Shown here: positions 31,798 to 44,038 of the stretch, in pieces
Layout of the letters: each line of letters opens with the position of its first letter
How positions within the stretch are numbered: the first letter of the stretch is position 1
Source: Rosenbergiella gaditana
GTDB taxonomy: Bacteria > Pseudomonadota > Gammaproteobacteria > Enterobacterales > Enterobacteriaceae
Length of the DNA: 64,000 bases
Direction: 5' to 3'
Assembly (NCBI RefSeq): GCF_018494065.1
Contig: NZ_JABBFR010000012.1
Location: forward strand, 41,480-105,479
Made by a program: the position numbers and the translations under genes
The notes under the pieces: generated by a model
What the model saw: the letters and a program-made list of their open reading frames with translations, nothing else
Databases searched by the model: none
What the model was told of the DNA's origin: nothing

Positions 31798-33168
31798 CTA
31801 GGGTTTCGTCGACTTATTGTTACGGCGAGTCAATGGATAGCCTAACATTAAGACCACCACCCACACCGCACCGGCATATAATGACAGGCGTGTATCGGGG
31901 AAATAGCCAATTAGGGCGATAATAAACACCAAAAACAGCACCGCAACACTCGACAGCACGATGCCGCCGGGTAGCGCAAATTTCAGCGATTTTGCCGCCT
32001 CTTTCCCCATTTTAATCCGTGATGCAATTTGAGAAAGTAGGATCATGATCCACACCCACACCGTTGCAAAGGTGGCTAATGAGGCGATCACTAAAAAGAC
32101 TTTTTCCGGCATCAAATAGTTTAGTAGTACCGCAATTAATAATGCGGCCATCATCACCACCACCGTGACCGCCGGGGCACCGCGTGAAGAGACTTTACGG
32201 AAAATAGCCGGCGCTTGCCCCTGCTCAGCCAATCCATGCAACATACGACCCACGCCGAAAATATCACTATTGATGGCAGACAATGAGGCCGTGATCACCA
32301 CGAAATTGAGAATAGAGGCCGCGGCAGCAATGCCAAGATGTTGGAACGTCAATACGAACGGACTGCCATGAGTCCCCACTTGGTTCCACGGGTAGATAGC
32401 CATAATCACGAACAGCGTCGCAACATAGAAAACCAATATACGCCAAGGCACCGAGTTGATTGCTTTAGGAATCGATTTTTCAGGATTTTCAGCCTCACCC
32501 GCCGTGATCCCAATAATCTCAATACCGCCATAGGCAAACATCACCATTTGCAAGGAGAGTAACATCCCGACTAAGCCATGAGCAAAAAATCCGCCATGAG
32601 TCCACAGGTTGGAGATACCCGTCGGCTGCCCACCATTACCAATCCCCCAAATAATCATCCCAAACCCAGCGATAATCATTAGAGTGATAGTGGCAATTTT
32701 GAAAAATGAGAACCAGAACTCGACTTCACCGAACGTTTTCACGCTCATCAAATTAATCGCGCCAATAATAAAGACGACGCTCAACACCCAGATCCAATGA
32801 GGGACTTCCGGAAACCAGACTCCCATATAGACGCCAAATGCCGTGACATCAGCGATACCGACTATCAATATTTCAAAACAGTAAGTCCAGCCGGTCAAAT
32901 ACCCCGCCCAAGGCCCTAAGTAATCATTGGCATAACGCGAAAACGAACTGGCTGAGGGGTTATTTACCGACATTTCACCTAGCGCACGCATGATAATGTA
33001 AGCGACTAAGCCACCAATAATATAAGCCAGCAGTACACTTGGCCCAGCCATACGAATCGCATCCGCTGAACCATAGAATAAACCCGTACCTATCGCCGAC
33101 CCTAACGCCATAAAACGGATATGCCGAATACTCAATCCCCGCTTTAGGGTATTTTTTTGTTGCGTCAT
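31798..33168 (-). CDS. proY: Amino-acid permease ProY (putative proline permease)
   Basis: A 456-residue APC-superfamily transporter with 12 membrane helices and the amino-acid permease signature beginning [16 protein letters not shown]. It is closely similar to E. coli ProY, a cryptic proline-specific permease. The start is at [12 protein letters not shown], with GGA upstream, five codons inside the longest frame. It lies downstream of brnQ with a terminator between them, order as in E. coli. Confidence 0.92.
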   Translation of the reverse strand: MTQQKNTLKRGLSIRHIRFMALGSAIGTGLFYGSADAIRMAGPSVLLAYIIGGLVAYIIMRALGEMSVNNPSASSFSRYANDYLGPWAGYLTGWTYCFEILIVGIADVTAFGVYMGVWFPEVPHWIWVLSVVFIIGAINLMSVKTFGEVEFWFSFFKIATITLMIIAGFGMIIWGIGNGGQPTGISNLWTHGGFFAHGLVGMLLSLQMVMFAYGGIEIIGITAGEAENPEKSIPKAINSVPWRILVFYVATLFVIMAIYPWNQVGTHGSPFVLTFQHLGIAAAASILNFVVITASLSAINSDIFGVGRMLHGLAEQGQAPAIFRKVSSRGAPAVTVVVMMAALLIAVLLNYLMPEKVFLVIASLATFATVWVWIMILLSQIASRIKMGKEAAKSLKFALPGGIVLSSVAVLFLVFIIALIGYFPDTRLSLYAGAVWVVVLMLGYPLTRRNNKSTKP

Positions 33169-33184
33169 TTTCCGATCCCACAAA

Positions 33185-33212
33185 TAAAAACCACGAGCCT
33201 TAGCCCGTGGTT
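33185..33212 (-). terminator. Terminator between brnQ and proY
   Basis: The inverted repeat AACCACG / CGTGGTT is followed on the minus strand by TTTTATTTG. It lies 18 bp past the brnQ stop. Confidence 0.75.
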
Positions 33213-33229
33213 GTTCACTTCAACACTGT

Positions 33230-34570
33230 TTACTGCGTGGTTTTCACGCTAACAGCCTTGCCCTTCATTCTATCGATGATAGCCGCCACAATAATAACCA
33301 CTAACGCAGGGGGTAACCACGATAAACTCTGTTCTGATAAAGGCAAGTGTTGCAAACTTGCCGGCACCCATGAACTGAGATAACTTGCTTTTAATCCATC
33401 GATGATTCCGAAGAGTAAGCTAACCGCCATAGCTGGTTTAATGATACGCCCCGCTTCTTGCCACCAATTTAAGGTAAAGCTTAGCAGTACTAATACGATA
33501 CACGGAGGGTAAATAGCGGTTAACACTGGCACTGAAATAGCAATCAGATCGGTTAGGCCAAGGTTTGAGATAATCATCGCAAACACGCCGAGGATCACCA
33601 CCAGCACCTTATAAGGTAGTGGAATATATTGGGCAAAAAATTCTGCACAGGCGCAGGTCAAGCCAATCGCCGTCACCATACAGGCGATAAAAATCAGTAC
33701 CCCTAAGAATAAGCTACCGCCTGCACCAAAGGTATGTTGCACATACGCATGTAAAATCGCAGCACCATTATCCGATTGGCTCGCTAAGCTGCCACTGTCT
33801 GCGCCTAATTTGAACAGCGAGAGATACACTAAGGTTAACCCAATTCCGGCGATTAACCCTGCCAGAATAGTGTAACGGGTAAGGAGTTTAGGATTATCGA
33901 TACCACGAGAACGGGCGGCATTAACGATCACAATACCGAACACTAAGGCTCCTAGGGTATCCATGGTGAGATAACCATTTACAAAGCCATTTGAAAAGGC
34001 CGCTTGTTGATACACTTCCGTCGCGGGTGAATAGTTTCCTGCCGGCCAAAGTAAGGCCGCAACGCCTAAGATGGCTAACGCCACAATTTTTACTGGCGCT
34101 AAGAAATGGCCAACCGTATCGAGTAACTTTCCTGGGAAGAGCGAGATGAAAATAACTAAGCTGAAGTAGATGGCGCTGTAGATCCCTAGCGCCCATGAGC
34201 CTTGTGCCTGAAGAGGACCGATACCCACCAGCGGACCGATACCCACCTCAAAAGAGACGGTTGCGGTACGTGGGGTAGCAAAAAGCGGTCCGACGGCCAA
34301 ATAACAGACCATCGCCAACACAATACCTGCCGCTTTACCAACTGGAGTGCTGAGGCTATCCACCCCTCCCCCCACGCGTGCCAGTGCAATCACGGTGACA
34401 ACGGGTAATCCTACTGCGGTAATCAAGAAACCAATAGCAGAAACCCACACATGTTCGCCTGATTGAATACCGACCATCGGTGGGAAAATAATATTACCCG
34501 CACCGACAAACAGCGCAAAAGTCATAAACCCCAGCGCTAAAATGTCCCTAGTTGTTAAACGTTTCATCAT
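33230..34570 (-). CDS. brnQ: Branched-chain amino-acid transporter BrnQ
   Basis: A 446-residue LIVCS-family sodium-coupled importer of Leu, Ile and Val with about 12 membrane helices. It starts with the family segment [20 protein letters not shown] short in-frame duplication is present: VGIGPL occurs twice in a row near residue 115, from an imperfect 18-bp tandem repeat at 34215-34247. E. coli BrnQ has a different short loop there, so this looks like a harmless loop change. Confidence 0.95.
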   Translation of the reverse strand: MMKRLTTRDILALGFMTFALFVGAGNIIFPPMVGIQSGEHVWVSAIGFLITAVGLPVVTVIALARVGGGVDSLSTPVGKAAGIVLAMVCYLAVGPLFATPRTATVSFEVGIGPLVGIGPLQAQGSWALGIYSAIYFSLVIFISLFPGKLLDTVGHFLAPVKIVALAILGVAALLWPAGNYSPATEVYQQAAFSNGFVNGYLTMDTLGALVFGIVIVNAARSRGIDNPKLLTRYTILAGLIAGIGLTLVYLSLFKLGADSGSLASQSDNGAAILHAYVQHTFGAGGSLFLGVLIFIACMVTAIGLTCACAEFFAQYIPLPYKVLVVILGVFAMIISNLGLTDLIAISVPVLTAIYPPCIVLVLLSFTLNWWQEAGRIIKPAMAVSLLFGIIDGLKASYLSSWVPASLQHLPLSEQSLSWLPPALVVIIVAAIIDRMKGKAVSVKTTQ

Positions 34571-35054
34571 AAATACTCTATGTCGCCCTGTCGTTTATAA
34601 AAGTTATAGTTTGTTGACGATCACTTCCCCTTCTCTATAGGCGCACGCCAGCGGGGGTAAAAAGTGAGATGGCGTTGAGCCACAAGCTCCGTCAAGGTCA
34701 TAAGTAAATCTTTTATAACAAACAAAGGCAACAGAGTCACAGCAATGCAGGAGGATATTCTAAAAAAGAGGATTAAAACAGTAATTATGCTAAGTGTAGA
34801 GCGAGACATTTAGAAAATGATATGAGTGTTTTTTGTTCAGTATAATATCATAGCCTAAAAATGGATCACAACCACCTATTATGCCTACACCATTTTGGCG
34901 AATAGCTCCTTGCTTAATCACTTCCCAAAATTGAGGGTAATGGCTGCCAGACCTCAACGGGTGATCATGAATAGGAATTGGTTGTTATCGTGGCGGATCT
35001 CGTCACGATAATAGCCAGTCGTTACTTGTATTACCGTGATAGACTCGCCCACTG
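34571..35054. other. Intergenic region between brnQ and phoR
   Basis: 484 bp with no supported gene. A 62-codon open frame on the minus strand (34621-34809) is rich in Ile, Leu and Val but has no ribosome site. A stem-loop TTATCGTG/CACGATAA at about 34985-35011 follows phoR without a T-run and may mark the end of the phoBR transcript. No known RNA was recognised. Confidence 0.45.
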
Positions 35055-36350
35055 TTAATGCCCTTCAGACAGGATATGGGCTTTACTCAGTTGAAAACTG
35101 AACACGGTCTGTTGATGGGGCTGGCTCTCAATCCGTAATTTACTGCCATGATGGCCTAGGGCGTGTTTGACTATTGCTAAACCTAATCCGCTGCCTCCCG
35201 AATGGCGTGAACGGGCACCATCCACCCGATAAAAGCGCTCAGTCAGCCTCGATAGATGTTCCGGGGCAATACCCGGCCCATTATCACTGACCTTAAACTC
35301 GGCACCATACAGCGTTTTCTGCCAGCTAATCGAAATCGTTGTGCCAGTCGGGGTGTGATTGATGGCATTAAACACGAGATTAGAGAGCGCACTGCGTAAT
35401 TGCTCCTCATTTCCTCGCACAGATAAGGTTTTATCCACATCACAGATCACTTGATGCCGTCCTTCACTTAAGGCTGTCGCATCGTGATATACCTGTTCCA
35501 ATAGATGGGGAACGTCGATTTGCTGACGCATTTCATAAGCAGGCGTTGCTTCGATTTTTGAGAGGGTTAGGAGCTGCTTAACGAGTTCTGCCATTCGCTG
35601 GGTTTGTGATTGCATAGATGCCAACGCTTTTTGCTGGCTAGCGGGCGGCATTTCCCCCTGCTCCATCATCTCCAGATACCCTTGTAGCACGGTAAGCGGA
35701 GTACGCAGTTCATGACTGACATTAGCGAAGAAGTTACGGCGCATATTTTCGAGTTGATGAATTTGACTCACATCCCTACCCACAATCAACCATTGTTGAT
35801 CACTATAAGGCATCACCCGAAACTCCATCTGCTGCCCATTATTCAATGCTTGCACTAAAGGTTGAGTAAACTGGCGCTGCTGGAGATAGCGAGAAAATTC
35901 GGGATAACGCAGGAGGTTTTGAATATTTTGACCACTATCTTCGGGCCAACGAAGCCCTAGCAAATGTTGGGCTAATCCATTACACCAAAAGATATTCCCT
36001 TCTTCCGTCACCAAGACTAATGCATCAGGCAGCGACTCTGCACCACTTCGAAAGCGTTGAATTAAAGAGCGTAATTCACTCCTTCTACGCTTATTGCGCT
36101 GTTGCATCAGCAGCAAGCCATAAAAGAGTGGTTCCCAACTACCACGTCCAGAGGGGGGCGTCATACTTCGGTCGGTCCAGAGCCAATGTGACAGACGGAG
36201 CAATTGTCTAAAGTGCCAGCCTATCAACACCAAAAGCCCCAAAATAATGGCGATGGCCGGTTGATGAAAAAAAAATCCGATGACCGAGGCTACAATAAGG
36301 ACAATAAACAGCTCAAGCAATAACGATTTAAGCGATAATTTATCAAGCAC
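35055..36350 (-). CDS. phoR: Phosphate regulon sensor kinase PhoR
   Basis: A 431-residue inner-membrane histidine kinase that phosphorylates PhoB when phosphate is short. Two N-terminal hydrophobic helices (about 10-50), a PAS domain (about 95-190), the H-box [19 protein letters not shown] with the phosphorylated His near 213, and the ATPase boxes DNGPGI and [10 protein letters not shown] are present. It lies 11 bp downstream of phoB in one operon. Confidence 0.97.
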   Translation of the reverse strand: MLDKLSLKSLLLELFIVLIVASVIGFFFHQPAIAIILGLLVLIGWHFRQLLRLSHWLWTDRSMTPPSGRGSWEPLFYGLLLMQQRNKRRRSELRSLIQRFRSGAESLPDALVLVTEEGNIFWCNGLAQHLLGLRWPEDSGQNIQNLLRYPEFSRYLQQRQFTQPLVQALNNGQQMEFRVMPYSDQQWLIVGRDVSQIHQLENMRRNFFANVSHELRTPLTVLQGYLEMMEQGEMPPASQQKALASMQSQTQRMAELVKQLLTLSKIEATPAYEMRQQIDVPHLLEQVYHDATALSEGRHQVICDVDKTLSVRGNEEQLRSALSNLVFNAINHTPTGTTISISWQKTLYGAEFKVSDNGPGIAPEHLSRLTERFYRVDGARSRHSGGSGLGLAIVKHALGHHGSKLRIESQPHQQTVFSFQLSKAHILSEGH

Positions 36351-36361
36351 CGCATTATCCC

Positions 36362-37051
36362 CTAATAGCGTACTGAGAAGCGGTAACCTGCGCCACGGAC
36401 TGTCTGAATCATCTTTTCATAGCCAGATGTTTCTAACGCCTTACGTAACCGTCTAATGTGGACATCCACCGTCCGATCTTCCACGTAAACATTGGTTCCC
36501 CAGACCTGATTGAGCAAGTGTTCACGGGTGTAAACCTTTTCGGGATGCGACATGAAAAAGTGTAATAAGCGATATTCTGTCGGCCCCATATCAATTGGCA
36601 CCTCACCGGCCATGACACGATGCGAACTCGGATCAAGAATGAGTCCTTGAACATCAATCACTTCATCTTCAGGCATCGGCGAAATACGTCTAATGATCGC
36701 TTTAATCCGTGCAATCAGCTCTTTAGGCGAGAAAGGCTTAAGCATGTAATCGTCAGCTCCGGCATCAAGACCACGAACCCGATCTTCTTCTTCCCCTTTC
36801 GCGGTCAACATCAATACCGGAATATCGCGGGTGAAGGCCTCTTTTTTCAAATGCCGAATATACTGAATACCACTGCCGCCAGGCAGCATCCAATCAAGTA
36901 AAATTAAATCTGGCCAAGGCTCAATTAATTGTCGGAGAGCACGATCATAGTCTTCTGCTTCGATTACGTCATATCCATTCTGTTCTAATACAAAACAAAT
37001 CATTTCACGAATGGGGGCTTCATCTTCTACTACTAAGATCCGCTTGGCCAT
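36362..37051 (-). CDS. phoB: Phosphate regulon response regulator PhoB
   Basis: A 229-residue OmpR-type regulator. The receiver domain has the acidic pair E9/D10 and phosphoacceptor Asp53 (LLDWMLPG); Lys in LTAKGEEED is also kept. The C-terminal winged helix ends VRGAGYRFS. The start is [10 protein letters not shown] as in E. coli; seven further in-frame codons upstream are rejected. Its promoter carries a PHO box (37091-37123), so the operon is autoregulated. Confidence 0.97.
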   Translation of the reverse strand: MAKRILVVEDEAPIREMICFVLEQNGYDVIEAEDYDRALRQLIEPWPDLILLDWMLPGGSGIQYIRHLKKEAFTRDIPVLMLTAKGEEEDRVRGLDAGADDYMLKPFSPKELIARIKAIIRRISPMPEDEVIDVQGLILDPSSHRVMAGEVPIDMGPTEYRLLHFFMSHPEKVYTREHLLNQVWGTNVYVEDRTVDVHIRRLRKALETSGYEKMIQTVRGAGYRFSVRY

Positions 37052-37090
37052 TTTATCTCCAAAATTAACCACTTACTTAGGCATGAACGC

Positions 37091-37123
37091 CATTATCTGT
37101 CACTTTTATTACAGTTTTATGAA
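37091..37123 (-). promoter_or_regulatory. PHO box and -10 of phoBR
   Basis: On the minus strand the region reads TTCATAAAA-CTGTAATAAAA-GTGACAGATAATGG. This aligns well with the E. coli phoB promoter (TTCATAAAT-CTGTCATAAAT-CTGAC and a following ATAATG), so the tandem PhoB half-sites and the -10 region are preserved. It lies 40-70 bp upstream of phoB and about 115 bp from the divergent sbcD. Confidence 0.85.
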
Positions 37124-37237
37124 TAACGTTAGTAACTAATCATCTTCGCTTAACTAATGCAAGTTTGTGCTAGGGTGTTTTTTGCCTTATCGCTAAAGGC
37201 TATACTCGTGGCTTTATAACTCAAGAAGTGAAGCCTG

Positions 37238-38461
37238 ATGAAAATAGTTCATACCTCTGATTGGCACTTAGGCCAGTTTTTTTATGCTCGGAGTCGCGCA
37301 GCGGAACATCAGGCTTTTTTCCACTGGTTGAAGGCCTTAGTGATCGATCAAGGTGTCGAGGCGATCATTGTGGCCGGCGATATTTTCGATACCGCCACCC
37401 CCGCCAGCTACGCCCGTGAACTGTTAAACCAATTTATTGTTTCGCTGCAAGAGACAAGCTGTCAGCTTTATCTTCTCGCGGGAAATCATGATTCTGTGGC
37501 GACGCTCAATGAGTCGAGAGATCTCGTTGCCTGCCTCAATACCCATATCATCACTGGTCCTTCTGAGCAGGGGGCCGACTCAACGCTGTTCCCACTGAAA
37601 GATGCGCAAGGCAATATTGCTGCATTACTCTGCGCGATACCTTATTTACGCCCGCGAGATATTCAGCTTAGCCAAGCAGGACTTTCGGGAAGAGAGAAAC
37701 AACAGGATCTGTTGCAAGCCATCACGCGCTATTATCATGATATTTTTCAGCAAGCGCGTGACTATCAACAACAGAATCAACGCGATAACCTCCCAATTAT
37801 CGCGACCGGACATCTCACCGCACTAGGGGTAACGAAAAGTGATTCCGTTCGCGATATCTATATTGGTTCCTTAGAAGCCTTTCCTGCGAGTGCCTTTCCA
37901 CCAGCTGATTATATTGCACTGGGGCATATTCATCGGGCACAAAACGTCAGCGGTGATAAGCCAATCCGCTACTCCGGATCCCCCATTCCGTTGAGTTTTG
38001 ACGAACTAGGTTCGCCAAAGAGTATTACGCTGATTACTCTGACGGAAAAAGAACCCCTAAGTTGGCAGACTTGCGAAATCCCATGTTTTCAACCCATGCA
38101 GGTACTGAAAGGGACGTTAGGTGAGCTTGCTGAACAGCTTGCAGTACTGGAGCAGCCGAAAAATGGACAGAAAATCTGGCTCGATATTGAAATCCATCAC
38201 GAAGAATATCTCAGCGATTTGCAACAACGGGTCGAAAAGATGACTGAGAACCTTGCAGTAGAAATTCTATTACTACGCCGTAAACGTGTGCAGGCCGCCG
38301 CCGCCCTCTCCACAAAAATAAAAGAGACCTTAAGCGAATTGACCCCAGAAGAGGTTTTTCGTCGGCGCTTAGCACAAGAGACACTGGACGATGCCCAACA
38401 ACGCACCATGCTGCAAATGTTCCGAGAAGTCTCTGCACAGCTTGATGAGGAGCAGGGGTAA
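37238..38461 (+). CDS. sbcD: Nuclease SbcCD subunit D
   Basis: The Mre11-type nuclease subunit, 407 residues. The phosphodiesterase motifs are visible: DWHLGQ (residues 8-13), GDIFDTA, GNHDS and GHIHRAQN, which bind two metal ions. With SbcC it cleaves hairpins and protein-blocked ends. sbcC starts 3 bp after its stop. It is divergent from phoB, as in E. coli. Confidence 0.97.
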   Translation: MKIVHTSDWHLGQFFYARSRAAEHQAFFHWLKALVIDQGVEAIIVAGDIFDTATPASYARELLNQFIVSLQETSCQLYLLAGNHDSVATLNESRDLVACLNTHIITGPSEQGADSTLFPLKDAQGNIAALLCAIPYLRPRDIQLSQAGLSGREKQQDLLQAITRYYHDIFQQARDYQQQNQRDNLPIIATGHLTALGVTKSDSVRDIYIGSLEAFPASAFPPADYIALGHIHRAQNVSGDKPIRYSGSPIPLSFDELGSPKSITLITLTEKEPLSWQTCEIPCFQPMQVLKGTLGELAEQLAVLEQPKNGQKIWLDIEIHHEEYLSDLQQRVEKMTENLAVEILLLRRKRVQAAAALSTKIKETLSELTPEEVFRRRLAQETLDDAQQRTMLQMFREVSAQLDEEQG

Positions 38462-38464
38462 CCG

Positions 38465-41400
38465 ATGAAAATATTAACGTTACGCCTTAAAAATTTAAAT
38501 TCACTGCGCGGCGAATGGTTTATCGACTTTAGGCTGCCTCCTTTTCGCGATAATGGTTTATTCGCCATTACCGGGGAAACCGGCGCCGGGAAAACCACGC
38601 TGTTGGATGCAATATGTTTGGCGCTTTATCACCAGACGCCACGCTTGGGGGCTATCTCGCCCACTCAAAATCAGCTGATGACTCGTGGAACCAGCGATTG
38701 TCTGGCAGAAGTCGAGTTTGAAATTAAAGGGGAAGCTTGGCGAGCGTTCTGGAGCCAAAACCGTGCGAGAAACGATCATCGCGGTAAGCTACAGCCACCC
38801 AAAGTTGAACTGGCCCGGTGTGCCGATAACAAAATTTTTGCGGATAAGGTCTCAGACAAGCTGAAGACAATCGAAACGCTCTCCGGCCTCAACTTCCAAC
38901 GATTCACCCGTTCAATGATGCTTTCACAAGGGCAGTTTGCCGCGTTTCTTAATGCTCCTGTGACTGAACGGGCGGAGTTGCTTGAAGAATTAACCGGCAC
39001 AGCCATTTATGGGCGCATCTCACAGCAGGTTTATGAGCAACATAAACACTATAAAATTGAGCTAGACCACTTGCATGCCAAGCTCTCTGGCGTGACGTTA
39101 CTTGACGAAACACAGCGTGAAGCCTTACATCAGCAGCATAATGACTTAGCGCGGCAACGCGATGCCCTGCATCAACAACTTGAACAATTACAGAATGCTT
39201 TGCATTGGCAGCACTATCATCAGCAACTGAGTCAACAGGTCACCCATAGCCACCACGAGTTAGCCACAACTCAGCATCAGGCAGAAGCACTCGCGCCGAT
39301 ACGTGCCCAACTTGCTGCTTATCAACCCGCGGCTCAGCTTTTGCCGTCATGGCAGGCCCTGCAGCAGTCGACGCATACCTTAGAGGCGACGCGCGCTCAG
39401 CAGTCGGCGTTACAACAGCAGTATGAACAAGCAGAACAGCAGCTACAGGTCCGTTATCAAACTTGGCAAACCAAGGTCGAAGCGGAGCAACAATTTCAGA
39501 ACCACCAGCAGCAACAACAACAGATACTGGTGGAGAAAATTATTCCTCTTGATGAGCGGACCAAACAGTTAACTCAACAACAGCAGGAACTCGAACACCA
39601 ACAACGTCCGCTGCAACAGGCTTACCACGATACGGCTCAGCAGATCACCTTATTGACTCAACAAGCGGAAAGTCAGCAGCAACGTATTCGCGCGATTGAT
39701 AACTGGCAAAACCGTTATGCCACACTGAGTCATTGGGGGCCTGAACTGGTTGGCTGGCAGCATAATGCCGAGCAGCTATTACGGGATATGAATGCTCACC
39801 AAGCTATTGTTGATCAGGTAAAACCGCGCGAACAACAGCTGCACTCATTAAGTCTTGATCGGATCCGCCAACAGCAGCTCATTGATGAATCGCAACGTCT
39901 TGTCACACAAAGTGAAGCCACCTTGACGGCATTGCAACAACATCCGGCGGCACAAGCAGACGCCACGGTACTTGAAGCCTTAGCGAGCTGGCATCAACAA
40001 CAGGGCCATTTAACCCCCAGCTACCAGCAATTATTACGCTGGTCCGATCAATGGCAAGAACTGACGACAACAGGTCATCAAGCTCAGCAGGCGCTTACCC
40101 GCAGTGAACAGCAGTTGACCCTATTACAACAGCAACTTGATGTTCAGTCCCAACAACTCAATAATGAGACAGCGCAACTCAGTGCCTTAGAAAAACTTTG
40201 TGTATTAGAGCAACAGGTCGCGGACTTACAACGATTACGAGAAAGTTTACAGGATGGAGAACCTTGTGCGGTGTGCGGGTCAACTACCCACCCTGGCCAT
40301 CAGGATAGCGCTTCTTTAGTCTCGACTAACCACTTTTCTTCTCGCGATGCACAAAGGGAAGCTGTCGATCGCCTTAGGCAAGCACTCACGCGCTTGGAGG
40401 CCGATCGTGAAAATAGTCAGCGCGAGGCACAACAGCAACGCGAAACACTCACACAAGTGGAACAGCGTATCGCGGCGCTGCACTCAACCTGGCAGAGCGA
40501 GACACTGCAATATGAAATCCCCCTAACGCTTGATGATCGCCAAGGTCTTGAACAGACTTATGCCCAACATCAGGATCACCAACAGCGTTATCAACAGGCC
40601 CTTCAGCAACAGCAAAGCCGTCAAGCAGAGCGCTATCAAACCGAGAAAACGCTCCATCAACACCAACAACGCCTGCAACAGCAACAGCAAGCAGCGGCTT
40701 TAATTGATCAGCAGTCCCAGCTTGAACAGCAACAGCTGAACACGATGACACAGCAGGCTGATACGGCTCATAAAGCCTTCCAACAGGCTCTCGACAATCT
40801 GTTACAACAACTGGCCCAACATCAATTACCGCCATTGCCTTTAGCGCAACTTACTGAAACCTTAGCCGAATACCAGAGGATTTGGCGTGAGTACCAAGAG
40901 AGGCAGATAGAGCGCCTAGAGTGTGAAACGGCCCACCATGCCCTGACTGAACGGATGGCGTCTCTACAGCGCGAGCAGACCTTGCGTTCAGCAGATATAA
41001 ACCAGCGTCAACAACAGCTGCTCGCCACGCAAAACGCTCATCGGCATAGCCTCGAAGAGCGCCGTGCGTTGGTCGGTGAACAGTCGGTGCACGACTTGCG
41101 ACAAGCACTTGATGAACTCGCTGCACGGCATCGCCAAGATGAACAACAACATCGGCAACAGTGGCAACACAGTAAGGACCGTCAGCAACAGATTAGTGGT
41201 GAGATGCGTCAAATCACCACGCATCTTAATAGCCTGCAGTCGCAGTATCAGCAGGCAGCACAACACTTTACTCAAGCGTTGCAAGCATCAGTTTTCACCG
41301 ACCAGCAGCAGTTTCTTAACGCTATTTTGCCAGAGTCGATAGTCAGTGAATATCAACTCAAGTTAGATCATGCTGCGCAGCAGATTGATCGTGCAAAAAC

Positions 41401-42136
41401 CCGGCTTCAGCAGGCGGAACAGGCCGTGCAACAGCACAGTCAAACACCTCCGCCCCTTGCGATGGAAGCTGAACAGCCGCTCACGGTGTTACGCCTTCAG
41501 CAACAGGAACGCTATCAACAGGTGTTAGTCCAGCTAGGTGAAGTGACTCAACAGCTCCAATCAGACGATAAGCTGACCCAGCAGCAATCAGCCCTTGTGG
41601 CAACGATTGCCGAACGGCAAACACACCTTGCCACCTGGGATCACCTTAACGATCTTATTGGATCGGCCAGCGGTGATAAATTCCGACGTTTCGCACAAGG
41701 CTTAACGCTTGAGCACCTCGTTTGGCTCGCGAATCAACAACTTGAACGCTTACACGGCCGCTATCGTTTGCAGCGGACCGAACGCGACTTACTTGAATTG
41801 CAAGTGGTTGATCAGTGGCAAGCCGATGAGTGCCGCGATACTAAAACGCTTTCTGGGGGCGAGAGCTTCTTGGTCAGCCTTGCGCTCGCCTTAGCGCTAT
41901 CCGACTTGATGAGTGAAAAGAACCATATCGATTCCCTGTTCTTGGACGAAGGCTTCGGGACACTTGACTCCGCCACCTTGGATACCGCGCTGGATGCGCT
42001 CGATAGCCTTAATGCCTCGGGTAAAATGATCGGTGTTATTAGCCATGTGGAGGCGATGAAAGAACGTATTCCGGTGCAGATTAAGGTGAAAAAGGTCAAT
42101 GGCCTAGGCTTTTCTTCCTTGGTCATCAGTCAGTAA
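38465..42136 (+). CDS. sbcC: Nuclease SbcCD subunit C (enlarged coiled coil)
   Basis: The Rad50-type SMC ATPase, 1223 residues against 1048 in E. coli. The N-terminal Walker A is GETGAGKTT (about 37-45), the zinc hook is C601-A-V-C604, and the C-terminal signature TLSGGESF and Walker [10 protein letters not shown] are intact. Both globular ends align closely with E. coli, so the extra ~175 residues lie in the two coiled-coil arms, which are very rich in Gln and His. The frame has no break. Confidence 0.96.
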   Translation: MKILTLRLKNLNSLRGEWFIDFRLPPFRDNGLFAITGETGAGKTTLLDAICLALYHQTPRLGAISPTQNQLMTRGTSDCLAEVEFEIKGEAWRAFWSQNRARNDHRGKLQPPKVELARCADNKIFADKVSDKLKTIETLSGLNFQRFTRSMMLSQGQFAAFLNAPVTERAELLEELTGTAIYGRISQQVYEQHKHYKIELDHLHAKLSGVTLLDETQREALHQQHNDLARQRDALHQQLEQLQNALHWQHYHQQLSQQVTHSHHELATTQHQAEALAPIRAQLAAYQPAAQLLPSWQALQQSTHTLEATRAQQSALQQQYEQAEQQLQVRYQTWQTKVEAEQQFQNHQQQQQQILVEKIIPLDERTKQLTQQQQELEHQQRPLQQAYHDTAQQITLLTQQAESQQQRIRAIDNWQNRYATLSHWGPELVGWQHNAEQLLRDMNAHQAIVDQVKPREQQLHSLSLDRIRQQQLIDESQRLVTQSEATLTALQQHPAAQADATVLEALASWHQQQGHLTPSYQQLLRWSDQWQELTTTGHQAQQALTRSEQQLTLLQQQLDVQSQQLNNETAQLSALEKLCVLEQQVADLQRLRESLQDGEPCAVCGSTTHPGHQDSASLVSTNHFSSRDAQREAVDRLRQALTRLEADRENSQREAQQQRETLTQVEQRIAALHSTWQSETLQYEIPLTLDDRQGLEQTYAQHQDHQQRYQQALQQQQSRQAERYQTEKTLHQHQQRLQQQQQAAALIDQQSQLEQQQLNTMTQQADTAHKAFQQALDNLLQQLAQHQLPPLPLAQLTETLAEYQRIWREYQERQIERLECETAHHALTERMASLQREQTLRSADINQRQQQLLATQNAHRHSLEERRALVGEQSVHDLRQALDELAARHRQDEQQHRQQWQHSKDRQQQISGEMRQITTHLNSLQSQYQQAAQHFTQALQASVFTDQQQFLNAILPESIVSEYQLKLDHAAQQIDRAKTRLQQAEQAVQQHSQTPPPLAMEAEQPLTVLRLQQQERYQQVLVQLGEVTQQLQSDDKLTQQQSALVATIAERQTHLATWDHLNDLIGSASGDKFRRFAQGLTLEHLVWLANQQLERLHGRYRLQRTERDLLELQVVDQWQADECRDTKTLSGGESFLVSLALALALSDLMSEKNHIDSLFLDEGFGTLDSATLDTALDALDSLNASGKMIGVISHVEAMKERIPVQIKVKKVNGLGFSSLVISQ

Positions 42137-42213
42137 TCGCGTGCTATAGTGGCTGAAACCCTCAGGTAAATTCAGTATGATACACGCAGCCAAAAGCAAA
42201 CAGAGGAAAGCGA

Positions 42214-43125
42214 ATGTTGTGGTTTAAAAATATGATGGTCTACCGATTAACCCGAGAGATCCCTCTAGTTGCTGAAGAGATTGAAACGCAATTAGCGTCC
42301 AGCCAGTTCACGCCTTGTGGAAGCCAAGATAAACTCGCCATGGGCTGGGTTTCCCCCCTCGGCCCGCAAGGGAAAACCTTAGTTCATGCTAGCCAAGGTC
42401 AACTTCTTCTTTGCGCACGCAAAGAAGAGAAAATGCTGCCAGCCACCGTGATCAAGCAAGCGCTTGAGGCAAAAGTCCATAAACTTGAAACTGAGCAACA
42501 GCGTCGCTTAAAGAAGACGGAAAAAGATTCCTTAAAAGATGAAGTGATCCATAGTCTGCTGCCTCGTGCCTTTAGCCGCTACAGCCAAACGTGGATTTGG
42601 ATCGATGTTCAACATCAACGAGTCATCGTGGATAGCGGCAGCGCTAAAAAGGCGGAAGATGTCTTGGCCTTGTTACGTAAAAGCCTCGGCTCTTTACCGG
42701 TTGTGCCTCTTACTCTGCAAACCCCAGTGGAAATAACGCTTACTGAGTGGGTGCAGTCTGGAACGCCAAGTGCTGGATTTACACTGCTGGACGAGGCCGA
42801 GTTAAAAGCGACCTTGGAAGAAGGCGGTGTGATTCGCTGTAAGAAACAAGAGTTAGTCTGTGATGAGATAGCCCACCATATTGAGTCGGGTAAACGTGTG
42901 ACTAAGCTGGGAATTGATTGGCAAGAGCGCGTGCAGTGCTTACTCAATGAAGATGTGTCGATTAAACGGATAAAATTTAGCGACACGTTGCGTGAACAAA
43001 ATGATGATATTAGCCGTGAAGAGGCCGATTTACGCTTCGATGCTGATTTCGTACTGATGACTGGCGAATTAGCGGCATTTATTGATTCACTTACGGAAAG
43101 CCTAGGTGGTGAGGCCGAGCACTAA
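42214..43125 (+). CDS. rdgC: Recombination-associated protein RdgC
   Basis: A 303-residue ring-forming DNA-binding protein (E. coli 303) that limits RecA action. It begins [16 protein letters not shown] and has the conserved C-terminal [22 protein letters not shown]. It follows sbcC in the same direction after 77 bp and has its own terminator. Confidence 0.96.
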   Translation: MLWFKNMMVYRLTREIPLVAEEIETQLASSQFTPCGSQDKLAMGWVSPLGPQGKTLVHASQGQLLLCARKEEKMLPATVIKQALEAKVHKLETEQQRRLKKTEKDSLKDEVIHSLLPRAFSRYSQTWIWIDVQHQRVIVDSGSAKKAEDVLALLRKSLGSLPVVPLTLQTPVEITLTEWVQSGTPSAGFTLLDEAELKATLEEGGVIRCKKQELVCDEIAHHIESGKRVTKLGIDWQERVQCLLNEDVSIKRIKFSDTLREQNDDISREEADLRFDADFVLMTGELAAFIDSLTESLGGEAEH

Positions 43126-43136
43126 TTGACTTAACT

Positions 43137-43163
43137 AGGCTGCCGAGAGTCGGCAGCCTTTTC
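43137..43163. terminator. Terminator between rdgC and ppnP
   Basis: A ten-base stem (AGGCTGCCGA / TCGGCAGCCT) with a GAG loop is followed by TTTCG. It lies between the convergent rdgC and ppnP. Confidence 0.85.
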
Positions 43164-43165
43164 GC

Positions 43166-43450
43166 TTAAAGATAGCGGCAAAGATAAGCAGAAGGTTCTG
43201 CGACCTGTAAGTGAAATTCACTGTGTTCCGGCACATTAAAGGCTGTACCCGCTTCAAACCACTGCCACTCAGTCTCACCTGGTAACAGCACTTTTAGTGC
43301 GCCACTGATAACCGTCATCTCTTCAGCCTTTGCCGTGCTAAAAGTATATTCGCCGCTCTCCATCACCCCAACACTGGCTTCGCCAGATTGGCTATTTTCA
43401 AATCCAATCGATCTAACTTTACCTTCAAAATACTCGTTCGCTTTAAGCAT
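43166..43450 (-). CDS. ppnP: Pyrimidine/purine nucleoside phosphorylase PpnP
   Basis: A 94-residue single-domain cupin (formerly YaiE) that phosphorolyses several nucleosides. The family start [17 protein letters not shown] and the cupin segments [16 protein letters not shown] and [13 protein letters not shown] are present. It is convergent with rdgC and upstream is aroL on the same strand. Confidence 0.94.
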   Translation of the reverse strand: MLKANEYFEGKVRSIGFENSQSGEASVGVMESGEYTFSTAKAEEMTVISGALKVLLPGETEWQWFEAGTAFNVPEHSEFHLQVAEPSAYLCRYL

Positions 43451-43510
43451 ACTATTTCCTTTTTAGAAATAAGGGTGAGTGATTAATGGCCTACTGAAGA
43501 TAGCGCGAAA

Positions 43511-44038
43511 CTAAGCCGTCAACGAATCACGACTTAATGCCGTCAAAATATCTATTACAATTTTTTCCGGCGGTTGATTGGCATCGATAATATGATGTGC
43601 CGCCTGCTGATAAAGCGGAAGGCGTTGTTGGAGAACATCGTAAAGTTCTTCCGTAATCGGTCTTCCGGTTAAGGTTGGACGTTGTCCAATTTCAGGATCG
43701 GCGGTAAGCCGGTTAACTAGCACATGATGATCTACACTTAACCAGATCACTGCACCGGATTCACGCATATGTTGACGGTTATCGTCGCGAAGAATGATGC
43801 CTCCCCCCGTCGCTACGACGGTATTGTCTGAAGTGACAGTGAGCAGTGCATGATGTTCTTGTTGGCGAAAAGTGCCCCAACCGTGCTGCGCGACGTAGTC
43901 TGCTATGCTTTGTTCTAATTGTTGTTGCAGCTGCTGGTCTGTATCGCAAAAATGATAGCTGAGTTGACGAGCGAGTAATTTCCCCACAGTCGTTTTACCA
44001 CAGCCTCGGGCACCGATGAGGTATACCGGAAATGACAT
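43511..44038 (-). CDS. aroL: Shikimate kinase 2 (AroL)
   Basis: Phosphorylates shikimate in aromatic amino-acid synthesis. The 175-residue protein has the P-loop GARGCGKTT (residues 9-17), the shikimate-binding DTDQ, and ATGGGII. The start MSFPVYLIG has GAGGA upstream at good distance; the longer frame to 44062 is rejected. Sequence and neighbours (ppnP, yaiI) favour AroL over AroK. Confidence 0.93.
   Translation of the reverse strand: MSFPVYLIGARGCGKTTVGKLLARQLSYHFCDTDQQLQQQLEQSIADYVAQHGWGTFRQQEHHALLTVTSDNTVVATGGGIILRDDNRQHMRESGAVIWLSVDHHVLVNRLTADPEIGQRPTLTGRPITEELYDVLQQRLPLYQQAAHHIIDANQPPEKIVIDILTALSRDSLTA

Noticed and set aside
34621..34809. 62-codon Ile/Leu/Val-rich frame upstream of brnQ, possible leader peptide
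   Set aside because: No ribosome site before the ATG, no downstream attenuator hairpin with T-run, and longer than known leader peptides.
40449..40835. 128-codon minus-strand frame opposite sbcC
   Set aside because: Created by the CAG/CAA-rich coiled-coil coding sequence on the other strand.
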